DNA from: Albitalea sp966211955
GTDB taxonomy: Bacteria > Pseudomonadota > Gammaproteobacteria > Burkholderiales > Burkholderiaceae_C
Direction of reading: 5' to 3'
DNA length: 64,000 bases
NCBI GenBank assembly: GCA_966211955.1
Contig: CBIHOF010000001.1
Span: 124,001-188,000, forward strand
The notes under the pieces were generated by a model that was given only the letters and a program-made list of their open reading frames with translations, was not told where the DNA came from and made no database searches. Shown here piece after piece: positions 1-8,761 of the stretch. The first letter of the stretch is position 1. Every line of letters starts with the position of its first letter. The position numbers and the translations under genes were made by a program.

Positions 1-654
1 ATCTACCAGCGGAGCCGACGCCGACAGCTGGTGCTGGAGCATCCATTCCCGGCCTTCTTGCGCGACAAGCTGCGCAGGCACTACCCGATGCTCAACGACA
101 TGGAGATCGACAAGGTCGAGCGCGGCCTTCGCCAGTTCTTCATCGCAAGCGCGCAGGCCAACGGCCGCTTCGTGGCGATGCCCTCGAAGGTGGTCGATGC
201 GCTGTGGCACGAGTTCATCTTGCACACCCGCGGCTACGAGGCGTTTTGCAAGAAGGTGTTCGGACGCCTGCTGCACCACACGCCCACGGAGGCGATGCCC
301 GCCGCCAACCACGGCAGCAACTTCAACGGCCTGCGCCGCGCCTGGTACTGGAGCTGCAAGGAAGAAGGCATCGACCCGCGCAAGCCGAACCGGCTGCCCG
401 TGCTCTTCGCGCTCGACATGCAACTCAACATCGAGGGTGGCTACCGTTACGCACCGGACTGCCGCCTGCTCGGCGCCGATCGAGTCAACACGCACTGCGC
501 CGTCGGATTCGGCTGCGGTTCGTCCTGCGGCGGTGGCGGTGGGTCGTGCGGCGGCGATGGCGGCAGCGATGCAGGCGGCGGCGGTGACGGAGGCGGCGAT
601 GGTGGTGGCTGCGGCAGCGGATGCGGTGGTGGCTGCGGAGGCGGGGGCGATTGA
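1..654 (+). CDS. Gly/Cys-rich DUF1399-like protein, 5' end outside window
   Basis: The frame is open from base 1, so the true start may lie upstream; the first in-window start is the GTG at 31. The body (roughly residues 40-150 of what is visible) contains DALWHEFILHTRGYEAFC and a following FGRLLHHTP, which resembles the repeat of glycine-rich-domain (DUF1399) proteins. The last 50 residues are almost only Gly with regularly placed Cys and Asp (CGSSCGGGGG type). The visible tail of basic residues before the GTG (SRRRQ) could follow a membrane segment. No enzymatic motif is visible and the function is unknown. It is convergent with the histidine kinase that follows, 5 bp away. Confidence 0.7.
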   Translation: MYQRSRRRQLVLEHPFPAFLRDKLRRHYPMLNDMEIDKVERGLRQFFIASAQANGRFVAMPSKVVDALWHEFILHTRGYEAFCKKVFGRLLHHTPTEAMPAANHGSNFNGLRRAWYWSCKEEGIDPRKPNRLPVLFALDMQLNIEGGYRYAPDCRLLGADRVNTHCAVGFGCGSSCGGGGGSCGGDGGSDAGGGGDGGGDGGGCGSGCGGGCGGGGD

Positions 655-659
655 GAAGC

Positions 660-2957
660 TCAGCTCACCGTGCGCCCCGGCGATGCCGCAGCCGGCAGCC
701 AACCCAGGCTCTGGCACAGGTCGCGCGTGATGAGCAGGTGCCGCTCCAGCGTGTCCAGGGCCGCGTGCAGGCTGCGGCGCTCCGGCCCGGCGGCCGATTG
801 CTTCAGCGCCTCGGCCTGTTCCACCACCGCGCGCAAGCCCAGGCTCAGCGCGGCGCCTTTCAAGGCATGCGCCTGGTTCCACACTGCGCTGCGATCGCCG
901 GCATCCGCTGACTCGCGCAGGCGCGAGAGCATGCCGGCCTGCGAGTCGAAGAAGCTGCCGAGCAAGGCGGTGTACTTCTGCGGCGACAGCGTCGCGTGGA
1001 ACTGCTCGACCGTGGCCCGGTCGACGATGTCTGCATGGCTGTCGGGTGCCGATGCCGCCGGTGGCGTGCTCGTGGCGGAGGCAGAACCGCCGTAGCGCAC
1101 CAGCAGGTCACGCAACTGCGGCAGGTGCGCGGGCTTGGTGATCATCTCGTCCATGCCGGCCTGCCGCGCCTGCTCCTGGGAATCCTGGAAGGCATCGGCA
1201 GTCAGCGCGACGATCGGCATCGCGCCTCGCGGCAAGGGCAGTGCACGGATCGCACGGGTCGCCGCGAAACCATCCATCACCGGCATGTGCAGGTCCATCA
1301 GCACGATGTCGAAGTCCTGCTCCTGCGCGGCGCGCACGGCTTCCTCTCCGTTCTCGGCGAACACGGCCTGGTGGCCGAGCTTGTCGAGCACGGCCTCGAG
1401 GTAGATGCGGTTGACCGGGTGGTCTTCGGCCACCAGCACTTTCAGCATGCGGCCCGGGCCGTCGCTGCCGGTGGGCGGCACGGCGGCGCCCACCGAGGGC
1501 GGGCCGATCTTCAGGAGCGGTAGCGCGAGCACGAAGGTGCTGCCTTCGTCGGGTGCGCTGTTGACGGTGATGTCCCCGCCCATGAGCCGCGCCAGGCTGC
1601 GCGAGATTTCCAGCCCGAGGCCCGCACCGCCATGGCGCCGCGAGGTGGTGTCGTCGCCCTGAACGAAGCGCTGGAACACCCGCGCCTGGGTGGCTTCGTC
1701 CATGCCGATGCCGGTGTCGATCACCGAGAAAACCACGCACCCGGCCGATGCACCGGTGCCGGTCTCCACGCGAAGGTGCACGTGGCCCACCGCGGTGAAC
1801 TTCACTGCATTGCTCAGCAGGTTGAACAGGATCTGCTTGAGCCGCGTCGGGTCGGCGCGCACCCAGCGCGGCACGTCGGCGTCCATCGCGACGTTGAGCG
1901 ACAGCCCCTTGGACTGCGCTTGCACGCGCATCAGCGCATCCACCTCGCGCACCAGTCGCGCCAGGTCCACGGGCTCGGGCACCACGTGCAGGTTGCCGGA
2001 TTCGAGCTTGGAGATGTCGAGGATGTCGTTGAGTATGGCCAGCAGGTGGTTGGCCGAGTCCTTGGCGGTGTGCAGGTAGCCCGCCTGCTGCGAGGTCAGG
2101 GGCGTCTCCTGCAGCAGCGACATCATGCCCAGCAGCCCGTGGAAGGGCGTGCGGATCTCATGGCTCATGTTGGCGAGAAACACGCTCTTCGCCCGGCTCG
2201 CCGACTCCGCTTCCGTTCGCGCGACGCTCAGCCTGTCGGCCAGCACCTCCAGGCGTTCGCGCCGCAGGAGCAGCGCGCGGAACTGCCGCAGCACGGTGAA
2301 GGCAAACACCAGCAACAGCACGCACTGGAAGAAGGTGAGGGCGATGCCCTGCTTGCTTTGCGTGCGCACCGCGGTGTTGCGCTGCGTGACGCGCTCGTAC
2401 AGCAGGTGCGAGGCGCTCAGCGACAGGTCGTGCAGCGGCACGCTCAGCGCGTCGATCTCGGCCAGCAGACCGCGCATGGCCTCGGGCGTGAGCCTGGCCT
2501 GCGGGTTCTCGGAGAAGTAGCGGTCGCCGCTCTTCACGAAGGCGCGCACCTGGGCCATGGTGGGTGCGTAGCTGGCCTGCGCTGACATGATGCCGGCCGC
2601 GCGTTCATGGTCGACGAGGCCCAGGCGGCTTACGAAGATGTCGTAGCGCAGCTGCAGCTTCTGCACCGCGTCGCTCGTCGGGTCAGCCACTGCCTGCTGC
2701 ATCTCGTTGCGCAGGCGCAGCTGCTCGGCTTCGAGCTGGAAGAAGCTCCACCCCAGCGCATCGTTCTGGAAATGGGTGGTGCCGTCCAGCAGCTGGTACT
2801 GCCGCCATTGCACATATGCGGCACCCAGCAGCGCCAGGGCCAGGGCAACACCGATGATGCTGAGCCAGACGCGCCGGGCGCGCGGTTCGCGGCCATCCTG
2901 CTGCCGCCGGTCGCGCGGGCTGCGCGGCACGACGTCGCGGGGTGTGTCGTTGCTCAA
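660..2957 (-). CDS. Hybrid sensor histidine kinase with receiver and HPt domains
   Basis: A 765-residue membrane-bound hybrid kinase. Transmembrane segments lie near residues 30-49 and 204-223 with a periplasmic sensor region between them. HisKA contains NMSHEIRTP (His266). The ATPase domain has an N box (FNLLSNAVKF) and G boxes (DTGIGM, GGAGLGLEI). A receiver domain at about 505-620 has phospho-acceptor Asp555 (LMDLHMPVMDG). A C-terminal HPt domain has QAHALKGAA (His697). This is a complete phosphorelay in one chain, so a separate response regulator is expected elsewhere. The start is TTG and overlaps the TGA of the upstream molybdopterin-fold gene (TTGA), which implies translational coupling and a sensing role tied to that protein. 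Confidence 0.93.
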   Translation of the reverse strand: MSNDTPRDVVPRSPRDRRQQDGREPRARRVWLSIIGVALALALLGAAYVQWRQYQLLDGTTHFQNDALGWSFFQLEAEQLRLRNEMQQAVADPTSDAVQKLQLRYDIFVSRLGLVDHERAAGIMSAQASYAPTMAQVRAFVKSGDRYFSENPQARLTPEAMRGLLAEIDALSVPLHDLSLSASHLLYERVTQRNTAVRTQSKQGIALTFFQCVLLLVFAFTVLRQFRALLLRRERLEVLADRLSVARTEAESASRAKSVFLANMSHEIRTPFHGLLGMMSLLQETPLTSQQAGYLHTAKDSANHLLAILNDILDISKLESGNLHVVPEPVDLARLVREVDALMRVQAQSKGLSLNVAMDADVPRWVRADPTRLKQILFNLLSNAVKFTAVGHVHLRVETGTGASAGCVVFSVIDTGIGMDEATQARVFQRFVQGDDTTSRRHGGAGLGLEISRSLARLMGGDITVNSAPDEGSTFVLALPLLKIGPPSVGAAVPPTGSDGPGRMLKVLVAEDHPVNRIYLEAVLDKLGHQAVFAENGEEAVRAAQEQDFDIVLMDLHMPVMDGFAATRAIRALPLPRGAMPIVALTADAFQDSQEQARQAGMDEMITKPAHLPQLRDLLVRYGGSASATSTPPAASAPDSHADIVDRATVEQFHATLSPQKYTALLGSFFDSQAGMLSRLRESADAGDRSAVWNQAHALKGAALSLGLRAVVEQAEALKQSAAGPERRSLHAALDTLERHLLITRDLCQSLGWLPAAASPGRTVS

Positions 2958-3475
2958 CGCAGCTCCAGCGTCTTCAGCTGCCAGGCGGCGCGGCTGTAGT
3001 TGATGGCGTTGCGCAGCTCGGGGCGCGAGTCGAAGGGAAACATCAGCACGATGGGCCCCTTGTCGCGCACGAGCATGGGCTTGTCGTCAAGCGCGTAGGC
3101 CACCAGCAGGTCGCCCCTGAGCGCGTCGTCCACCGGAATCTCCACCCGGTAGTCGTTCAGCGCCACGGCTTTCATGGCCTTGGGCGCTGCGCCCACCGCG
3201 TTCAGCAGGTCACGCAAGGCGACGCCGGTGAACTTGCGTGGTTCGGCATACCAGGGCGTCTTGGTCATGAAGCTGCGCTGCGGGAGCTTTTGCAGCATGG
3301 CCATGTCGAAGGCCGCCCCCTCGGGGGAATTGCGGTGCTGCATTTCGCCCGCGACAGTGAGCACCACCTTGCCGGCCGGCGGATCCAGCGCCCAGGCGCT
3401 GGCCGCACAGCAAAGCGCCGCACAGGCGGCGGCGCGGAGCAAGGTTCGGCGAAGAGGGCGGAGCATCTCGGACAT
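2954..3475 (-). CDS. Periplasmic oxidoreductase molybdopterin-binding-fold protein
   Basis: A 173-residue protein with a clear signal peptide (residues 1-29, cleavage after ASAWA). The rest (MQKLPQRSFMTKTPW, FTGVALRDLLNAVGA, ALNDYRVEIPVDDA, DKGPIVLMFPF) matches the small SUOX-fold proteins annotated as molybdopterin-dependent oxidoreductase. The conserved Cys ligand of true sulfite oxidases is not visible, so a catalytic role is doubtful and ligand sensing is possible. It is the first gene of a two-gene unit with the hybrid kinase and overlaps it by 4 nt. This pairing suggests that it acts as, or feeds, the periplasmic input of the kinase. Confidence 0.8.
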   Translation of the reverse strand: MSEMLRPLRRTLLRAAACAALCCAASAWALDPPAGKVVLTVAGEMQHRNSPEGAAFDMAMLQKLPQRSFMTKTPWYAEPRKFTGVALRDLLNAVGAAPKAMKAVALNDYRVEIPVDDALRGDLLVAYALDDKPMLVRDKGPIVLMFPFDSRPELRNAINYSRAAWQLKTLELR

Positions 3476-3560
3476 CCGTCGATTTTGTCACCCCGCGCAG
3501 GCGCCGGCCGCCTTGGAAATAGGGGGCGGGGCGTTCCGCGCAACGGTCGTCGTCCGCCCC

Positions 3561-4868
3561 TCAATCACCGGATTCGTCCCATTCGATCTGCGCGCCCAGC
3601 GAACGCAGGTTCTCCACGAAGCGCGGATGAGCCCGGCGGATCGGGCTCGCATTGCGGATCACCGAACGGCCCTGGATGCCGGCGGCCACCATCAGCAGTG
3701 CGATGGCCACGCGGATGATGTAGGGGCTTTCGACCTCGGCCGGCACCAGTGGCTTGCCGCCGAAGGTGACCATGCGGTGCGGGTCCGACAGGAAGGCGTG
3801 GGCGCCGAACTTCGACAGCTCCGACGTCCAGCCGAGCGCGCCGTCGTAGACCTTGTTCCAGTACATCACGCTGCCTTCGGCCTTCACGCCCAGCGCAATG
3901 AAGATGGGCAGCAGATCGACCGGCAGGTAGGGCCAGGGCGCGGCTTCGATCTTCTGCAGGATGTGCTGTGTGAAGGGCTCGCGCACCTTCAGGCGGTCGC
4001 CATCGACGATGGCGCGCGACCAGCCGCCTTCGTGCGCGATGCGCACGCCGAACTTCGCGAAGCTGCGGTCGATGAGGGGGAATTGCTCCGGCGCCGAGTT
4101 GCGCACTGCCACGTTGCCGCCCGTGATGGCGCCGAGCGCGAGGAAGGTGACGATCTCGTGGAAATCCTCGGTGAAGGTGAACTCGCCACCGCCGAGCGAG
4201 TCCACGCCGCTCACCGACAAGCGCGAAGTGCCGATGCCTTCGATCTTCGCGCCCAGCATGTGCATGAAGCGGCAGAACTCCTGCACGTGCGGCTCGGAGG
4301 CGGCGTTCATCAGCGTCGACTGGCCGGTGGCGAGCACTGCGCACATCACGAAGTTCTCGGTGGTCGTCACCGAGGCGTAGTCGAGCCAATGCGAGGCGGC
4401 GGTCAGCGGCCCGGCGCTGCGCACGAGCAGGCCGTCGGCGCCGCGATGCACCGTGGCGCCGAAGTGCTCGAACACCTCCACGTGCGGGTCGATCTCGCGT
4501 GCGCCCAGCGTGCAGCCCTGCACGTCGTTCTCGATGCGCGCCGCGCCGAAGCGCGCGAGCAGCGGCGGCACCAGCATGATCGACGAGCGCATCTCCTCGG
4601 GCAGGTGATGGCGCGCCGGGTCGAAGAGCGTGTCGCGGTGGTGGATGTCGAGCACGCCGGTCGCAAAGTCCATCTCGACCCGGCTGCCGAGGGTGCGGAA
4701 GAGTTCGAGGATTTTCTTGACGTCGGTGATCTCGGGCACGCCGACGAGCCGCACCGGCTGGCGCGTGAGCAGCGTCGCGCAGAGGATGGGCAGCACCGCG
4801 TTCTTGTTGGCCGAGGGGACGATGCGGCCGCTGAGCGCGCTGCCGCCGTGGACGATGAGCTTGGACAT
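3561..4868 (-). CDS. MurA-family enolpyruvyl transferase, divergent paralogue
   Basis: A 435-residue EPSP-synthase-fold protein similar to UDP-GlcNAc 1-carboxyvinyltransferase, which starts peptidoglycan precursor synthesis in the cytoplasm. Lys22 (ANKNAVLPIL) and the PEP-binding Cys119 (QGCTLGAR) are present. The usual FPTDMQAQ motif is changed to LPVDLLPIF: the Asp (318) is kept, the QAQ is lost. The PVDLH motif is EIDPH. This points to a second, divergent MurA rather than the housekeeping enzyme. The ATG at 4868 gives the family length; an in-frame ATG at 4943 would add 25 residues. No Shine-Dalgarno is clear for either. Confidence 0.85.
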   Translation of the reverse strand: MSKLIVHGGSALSGRIVPSANKNAVLPILCATLLTRQPVRLVGVPEITDVKKILELFRTLGSRVEMDFATGVLDIHHRDTLFDPARHHLPEEMRSSIMLVPPLLARFGAARIENDVQGCTLGAREIDPHVEVFEHFGATVHRGADGLLVRSAGPLTAASHWLDYASVTTTENFVMCAVLATGQSTLMNAASEPHVQEFCRFMHMLGAKIEGIGTSRLSVSGVDSLGGGEFTFTEDFHEIVTFLALGAITGGNVAVRNSAPEQFPLIDRSFAKFGVRIAHEGGWSRAIVDGDRLKVREPFTQHILQKIEAAPWPYLPVDLLPIFIALGVKAEGSVMYWNKVYDGALGWTSELSKFGAHAFLSDPHRMVTFGGKPLVPAEVESPYIIRVAIALLMVAAGIQGRSVIRNASPIRRAHPRFVENLRSLGAQIEWDESGD

Positions 4869-4966
4869 GGAGGTCTGCGGGTGGTTGACCGGACCAATGT
4901 CGCCGCTCGTGATGAACAGGGAATAGGGCCGTGTGAAGCCCATGTGAAAGAACGCCGTCCAAACGT

Positions 4967-5004
4967 AAAAAAGCCCGAGGCCCGGAGATCGTTGGGCCTC
5001 GGGC
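4967..5004 (-). terminator. Rho-independent terminator after the 58-residue exported protein
   Basis: An 11-bp inverted repeat (GCCCGAGGCCC at 4973-4983 paired with GGGCCTCGGGC at 4994-5004) is followed, on the minus strand, by six T residues. It lies about 90 bp downstream of the small gene that stops at 5097 and upstream of the MurA-like gene, so it separates the two transcripts. Confidence 0.85.
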
Positions 5005-5096
5005 GGAATGAACCGGTCCCGGACAAGTCCGACGAAGTCGTCGGCGGAGGTCTATCGAGAGGAAGGGACGGGCGGTGCTTCAGGCCGCCCAGCGGT

Positions 5097-5273
5097 TCAG
5101 TTGGAGGCGGGAACGTGGGTGCCGTTGACGACCACGCGCTCAAGCACGATCACCGGGGCGGCGGCCTGGGCGGCGAGGTCACGCTGGTGCTGCTTCACGT
5201 TCGTGGCGTAGGCGAACGAAGCGGTGGTGACGACGGCGAAGATGGCGGCGAAGGTGGTGAGGCGGCTGAACAT
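5097..5273 (-). CDS. Small exported or membrane protein, 58 residues
   Basis: This short gene has ATG at 5273, AGGAG 6 nt upstream, and TGA at 5097. The product begins MFSRLTTFAAIFAVVTTASF, a hydrophobic stretch with an Ala-rich end (FAYA) that reads as a signal peptide or single membrane anchor. It is followed by a short polar part and ends in NGTHVPASN. A strong terminator follows it, which supports a real transcription unit. Similar tiny exported proteins with a conserved VxVNGTxxP-like tail occur in Burkholderiales, but no function is known to me. Confidence 0.7.
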   Translation of the reverse strand: MFSRLTTFAAIFAVVTTASFAYATNVKQHQRDLAAQAAAPVIVLERVVVNGTHVPASN

Positions 5274-5390
5274 GGTGGGCTCCTGGGTTCGTTTCGTGTT
5301 GCGATGAAACGAACTTTAGGAGCCGGCCCCGGGCGCCGCGAGCGGGTTGCGATGAACTGCGGGTTTCAGCGGATGGACTGAAAAAAATGG

Positions 5391-5474
5391 CCCCCCAGTC
5401 GCTGCGCTCCTGCCCCCGAGGGGCGCCACCCGGCGGGCCGGCGGAGCCGGTCCCGCGGGCGTGGCTTGGGGGGC
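5391..5474. repeat. Intergenic GC-rich repeat, copy 1
   Basis: A GC-rich imperfect palindrome that recurs in opposite orientation at 54088-54141. The shared parts, read on the minus strand here, are CCCCAAGCC, GGCGCCCCTCGGGGGCAGG and AGCGCAGCGAC. It sits directly downstream of the aminopeptidase gene and on that strand ends in a run of seven T residues, so this copy may also act as a terminator. Confidence 0.7.
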
Positions 5475-5494
5475 GCGTCGGTGCGCTTGCTCTT

Positions 5495-7303
5495 TCAGAT
5501 GGCTTTCGTGCGCTCTTGCAGCCAGGCGAGGGCATCACCACTCACCAGCGGCGACAGGCGTTCGCGCACCGTGACGTGGTAGCGGTTCAGCCAGTCGATC
5601 TCGTCGGCGCGCATCAGCGAGCGGTCGATGCAACGCGTGTCGATCGGGCAGATCGTGAGCGTCTCGAATTCGAGGAAGTCGCCGAAGGTGTTGCCCTCGG
5701 CCGTCGTCACCGGCACGTTCATCACCAGGTTCTCGATGCGGATGCCCCACTGGCCCGGCCGGTAGAGGCCCGGCTCGATGCTCGTGATCATCCCGGGCTC
5801 CATGGCCATCGTGGCTTCGGGAATGGTCTTGCTGATGCTCTGCGGGCCTTCGTGCACGTTCAGGAAGTAGCCCACGCCGTGGCCGGTGCCATGGCCGTAG
5901 TCCATGCCGTGCTCCCACAAGGGCGCGCGGGCGATGGCGTCGAGCATGGGCGACAGCGTGCCGCGCGGGAAGCGCGTGCGGCTCAAGGCAATCGTTCCCT
6001 TGAGCACCAGCGTGTAGTCGCGCCGATGGGCATCGTTGATCGTGCCGATGGGCCACACGCGGGTGATGTCCGTCGTGCCGCCCAGGTACTGGCCACCGGA
6101 ATCGATGAGCAGCAGGCCGTCTTCTTCGATCACCGAGTGCGATTCCTGCGAGGCGCGGTAGTGCGGCATCGCGCCGTTGGCGTTGTAGCCGGCGATGGTG
6201 TTGAAGCTCAGGCCGACAAAGCCCGGGCGCTTGGCGCGGGCCGCGCTGAGGTGCTCGTCGACGGTGAGTTCAGTGATGCGCTCCTTGCCCAGCGCCGCCT
6301 CGAACCAGGCGTAGAACTCGCACATCGCCGCGCCGTCCTGCGCCATGGCTTCGCGCACGTGCTGTGCCTCGCCTTGGGTCTTGCGGCTCTTGAAGAGCGT
6401 GCTGGGGTTGATCGATTCGATGAGCTTCACGCCGGAGGGCACGCTCTGCTTCAAGCCGAGCGTGACGCGGCGCGGGTCGATCAGCAATGCCGCCCCGGAC
6501 GGCAGCGCGGCAAGCGCCTTGCGGGCGTCGGCATAGGGCGCGGTGCGCACGCCGTCAGCGGCCAGCACCTTCTGCAAGGCCGCATCGACCTTGCCTTCGC
6601 CCACGAAGAGCGTCACGCCGTGCGCATCGAGCAGTGCATGCGCGAGGAAGACGGGGTTGTACGAGACGTCGGAGCCGCGCAGGTTGAACAGCCACGCGAT
6701 GTCGTCCACGGTGGAGACGAAGTGATGCGTGGCGCCATGGCGAAGAAACACCTCGCGCACCTTCGCGAGCTTGTCAGCGCGCGAGATCGGTGCTTGCGGC
6801 GCGCGGTGCTCATAGACCGGCGCGCTCGGAAGGCCCGGCCGATCGGGCCACACCTCGCTCAGCGCATCGACGCCAGTGTCCAGCTTCATGCCGGCCTTTT
6901 CGAGCGTGTAGCGAAGGTGGTTCGCGGCCGATAGGCCCAGCACGTCGCCATCGACACCCACCGTGTCGCCGGCCTTCAGGTTCTCGACCATCCAGTCCAC
7001 ATGCTGCGTGCCGGCGCCGGTCGGGATCTTCACGAGCTGGATGCCGCTGCCTGCCAGTTCCGTCTCGGCCTGCGTCCAGTAGCGGCTGTCGGCAAAGACT
7101 GCGGCCGTGTCCTGCGTCACGACCAGCGTGCCCATGGACCCCGTGAAGCCCGACAGCCACTGGCGCCCTTGCCAACGCTCGGGCAGGTATTCGGACAGAT
7201 GCGGGTCGGAAGAAGGCACGAGCAGCGCGGCGATATTGCGGCGCTTCAAGACTTCCTGGACCTGTTCGATGCGAAGGCGGAAAGGCGAGGTGCGGGTGTC
7301 CAT
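5495..7303 (-). CDS. Xaa-Pro aminopeptidase (M24B, aminopeptidase P)
   Basis: A 602-residue cytosolic metallopeptidase that removes N-terminal residues preceding proline. The length fits the three-domain APP1-like form rather than the ~440-residue PepP of E. coli. The C-terminal pita-bread domain shows all five metal ligands: two Asp in LLLIDSGGQYLGGTTDITR (about 399 and 410), His in GHGTGHGVGYFLNVHEGP (about 472), and Glu in SIEPGLY and GIRIENLV (about 510 and 522). Two creatinase-like N-terminal domains fill residues 1-320. It appears monocistronic, 107 bp downstream of the NADH dehydrogenase gene. Confidence 0.92.
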   Translation of the reverse strand: MDTRTSPFRLRIEQVQEVLKRRNIAALLVPSSDPHLSEYLPERWQGRQWLSGFTGSMGTLVVTQDTAAVFADSRYWTQAETELAGSGIQLVKIPTGAGTQHVDWMVENLKAGDTVGVDGDVLGLSAANHLRYTLEKAGMKLDTGVDALSEVWPDRPGLPSAPVYEHRAPQAPISRADKLAKVREVFLRHGATHHFVSTVDDIAWLFNLRGSDVSYNPVFLAHALLDAHGVTLFVGEGKVDAALQKVLAADGVRTAPYADARKALAALPSGAALLIDPRRVTLGLKQSVPSGVKLIESINPSTLFKSRKTQGEAQHVREAMAQDGAAMCEFYAWFEAALGKERITELTVDEHLSAARAKRPGFVGLSFNTIAGYNANGAMPHYRASQESHSVIEEDGLLLIDSGGQYLGGTTDITRVWPIGTINDAHRRDYTLVLKGTIALSRTRFPRGTLSPMLDAIARAPLWEHGMDYGHGTGHGVGYFLNVHEGPQSISKTIPEATMAMEPGMITSIEPGLYRPGQWGIRIENLVMNVPVTTAEGNTFGDFLEFETLTICPIDTRCIDRSLMRADEIDWLNRYHVTVRERLSPLVSGDALAWLQERTKAI

Positions 7304-7410
7304 GGTGTGGTCCGTTGTGTTGCCGCGGGTGGGCGCCGGGTAGGCGAGGGCGGCGGGTGCCTGGGCATTCTAGGCAGGGTTGAGTTGGCTGTCCCTCGAC
7401 GCTGTGGCTG

Positions 7411-8754
7411 TCAGGTCTTGACCACCTCGGCCGCCCGCTCGGGCTCGGCCACCACCCGCGCATTGCGCTCGTAGGTCCAGTAGGCCCAGGCCCAGTCGAT
7501 CATCACCATCAGCCGGTTGCGAAAACCGATCAGGAAGTAGATGTGCGCGAACAGCCAGAAGAGCCAGGCGAAGAAGCCCCAGAAGCGCACGGCGCCGAGA
7601 GCGGGCACGGTCAGGTCCACCACCGCGGCCTTGCGGCCCACGGTGGCCAGGCTGCCATAGTCGACGTAACGGAAGGGCTGCGTCGCTTCGCCGCGCAGGC
7701 GTCGCAGCAGGTTGGCCGCCGCCGTGCGGCCCATCTGCTTGGCGCCAGGGCTCACGCCCGGCACAGGCTTGGGCTCGCCCTTGCCGTAGCTCTTGGCCGA
7801 AGCCAGGTCGCCGATGACGGAGATCTCGGGGTGGCCGGGCAGGCTCAGGTCGGGCTCGACGGCCACGCGGCCTGCACGGTCCAGCGTGGCGCCCGCGCTC
7901 TGCGCCAATGCCCGGCCGAGCGGCGAGCCGGCGACGCCCGCGGCCCAGATGACCGTCTTGCTCGGCAGGTGCTGCGTGCTCAGCGCATCTCCGACCCTTG
8001 ATTCGTAGGTCACGCCCGTCTCGTCGATGGCCGTCACCTTGCACCCGGTGCGAACGTCCACGCCGAGCTTGACGAGCTGGTCGCGCGCCTTCTCCGACAG
8101 CTTGGGCACGAAGGCGCCGAGCACGCGGTCGGAGCCTTCCATGAGCACCACCTTCGTCTTCGTCGAGTCGATGCGGCGGAACTCCATCGGCAGCGTGTGC
8201 TGCGCGATCTCGGTCATCGTGCCCGCCATCTCCACGCCCGTCGGGCCCGCGCCGATCACGACGAAGGTCATCCACGGCGCGCGCTCGGTGTCCGACAGGC
8301 AGCGTTCGGCACGTTCGAAGGCGCCGATCACCTTGGCGCGGATGCTGAAGGCATCGGCCAGCGTCTTCAGGCCCGGCGCGTAGCGGGCCCAGTCGTCATG
8401 GCCGAAGTAGCTGTGCGTCGCGCCGGCCGCGACGATGAGGTGGTCGTAGGCCAGCGACTCGTTGCCGTCGAGCGTGAGCTGGCGCGTGGCCGCATCGATG
8501 CCCGTCACCTCCGCCTGCAGCACGGTGAGGTTGCCGCGCTTCATCTCGCGGCGCAGCGTGTGGCGGATGGGTGCGCTCACGGCCGGCGCGCTCAGGCCGG
8601 CCGTGGCGACCTGGTACAGCAGCGGCTGGAACAGGTGGTGGTTGGTGCGATCGACCAGCGTGATCTCCACGTCGGCCTTGGACAGCGCGCGCACGGCTTC
8701 CAGCCCTCCGAAGCCGCAGCCGATGACCACGACCCTCATTCTTGGCGAACTCAT
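7411..8754 (-). CDS. ndh: Type II NADH dehydrogenase (NDH-2)
   Basis: A 447-residue non-proton-pumping NADH:quinone oxidoreductase at the inner membrane face. The FAD-binding motif GCGFGGLEAVRAL is at residues 12-25, the NADH-binding motif VVIGAGPTGVEMAG is near 165-180, and a second FAD contact is in SVIGDLAS. The C-terminal tail (RFWGFFAWLFWLFAHIYFLIGF, then WAWAYWTYERNAR) is an amphipathic or membrane-anchoring region typical of bacterial NDH-2. It lies 7 nt downstream of the TAXI-type binding protein gene and is likely cotranscribed with it. Confidence 0.92.
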   Translation of the reverse strand: MSSPRMRVVVIGCGFGGLEAVRALSKADVEITLVDRTNHHLFQPLLYQVATAGLSAPAVSAPIRHTLRREMKRGNLTVLQAEVTGIDAATRQLTLDGNESLAYDHLIVAAGATHSYFGHDDWARYAPGLKTLADAFSIRAKVIGAFERAERCLSDTERAPWMTFVVIGAGPTGVEMAGTMTEIAQHTLPMEFRRIDSTKTKVVLMEGSDRVLGAFVPKLSEKARDQLVKLGVDVRTGCKVTAIDETGVTYESRVGDALSTQHLPSKTVIWAAGVAGSPLGRALAQSAGATLDRAGRVAVEPDLSLPGHPEISVIGDLASAKSYGKGEPKPVPGVSPGAKQMGRTAAANLLRRLRGEATQPFRYVDYGSLATVGRKAAVVDLTVPALGAVRFWGFFAWLFWLFAHIYFLIGFRNRLMVMIDWAWAYWTYERNARVVAEPERAAEVVKT

Positions 8755-8761
8755 GTGACCC

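Noticed and set aside
500..650. Tandem GGCGGC-type repeats resembling a repeat array
   Set aside because: These are codons of the Gly-rich protein tail with irregular spacing; not a CRISPR or a satellite.
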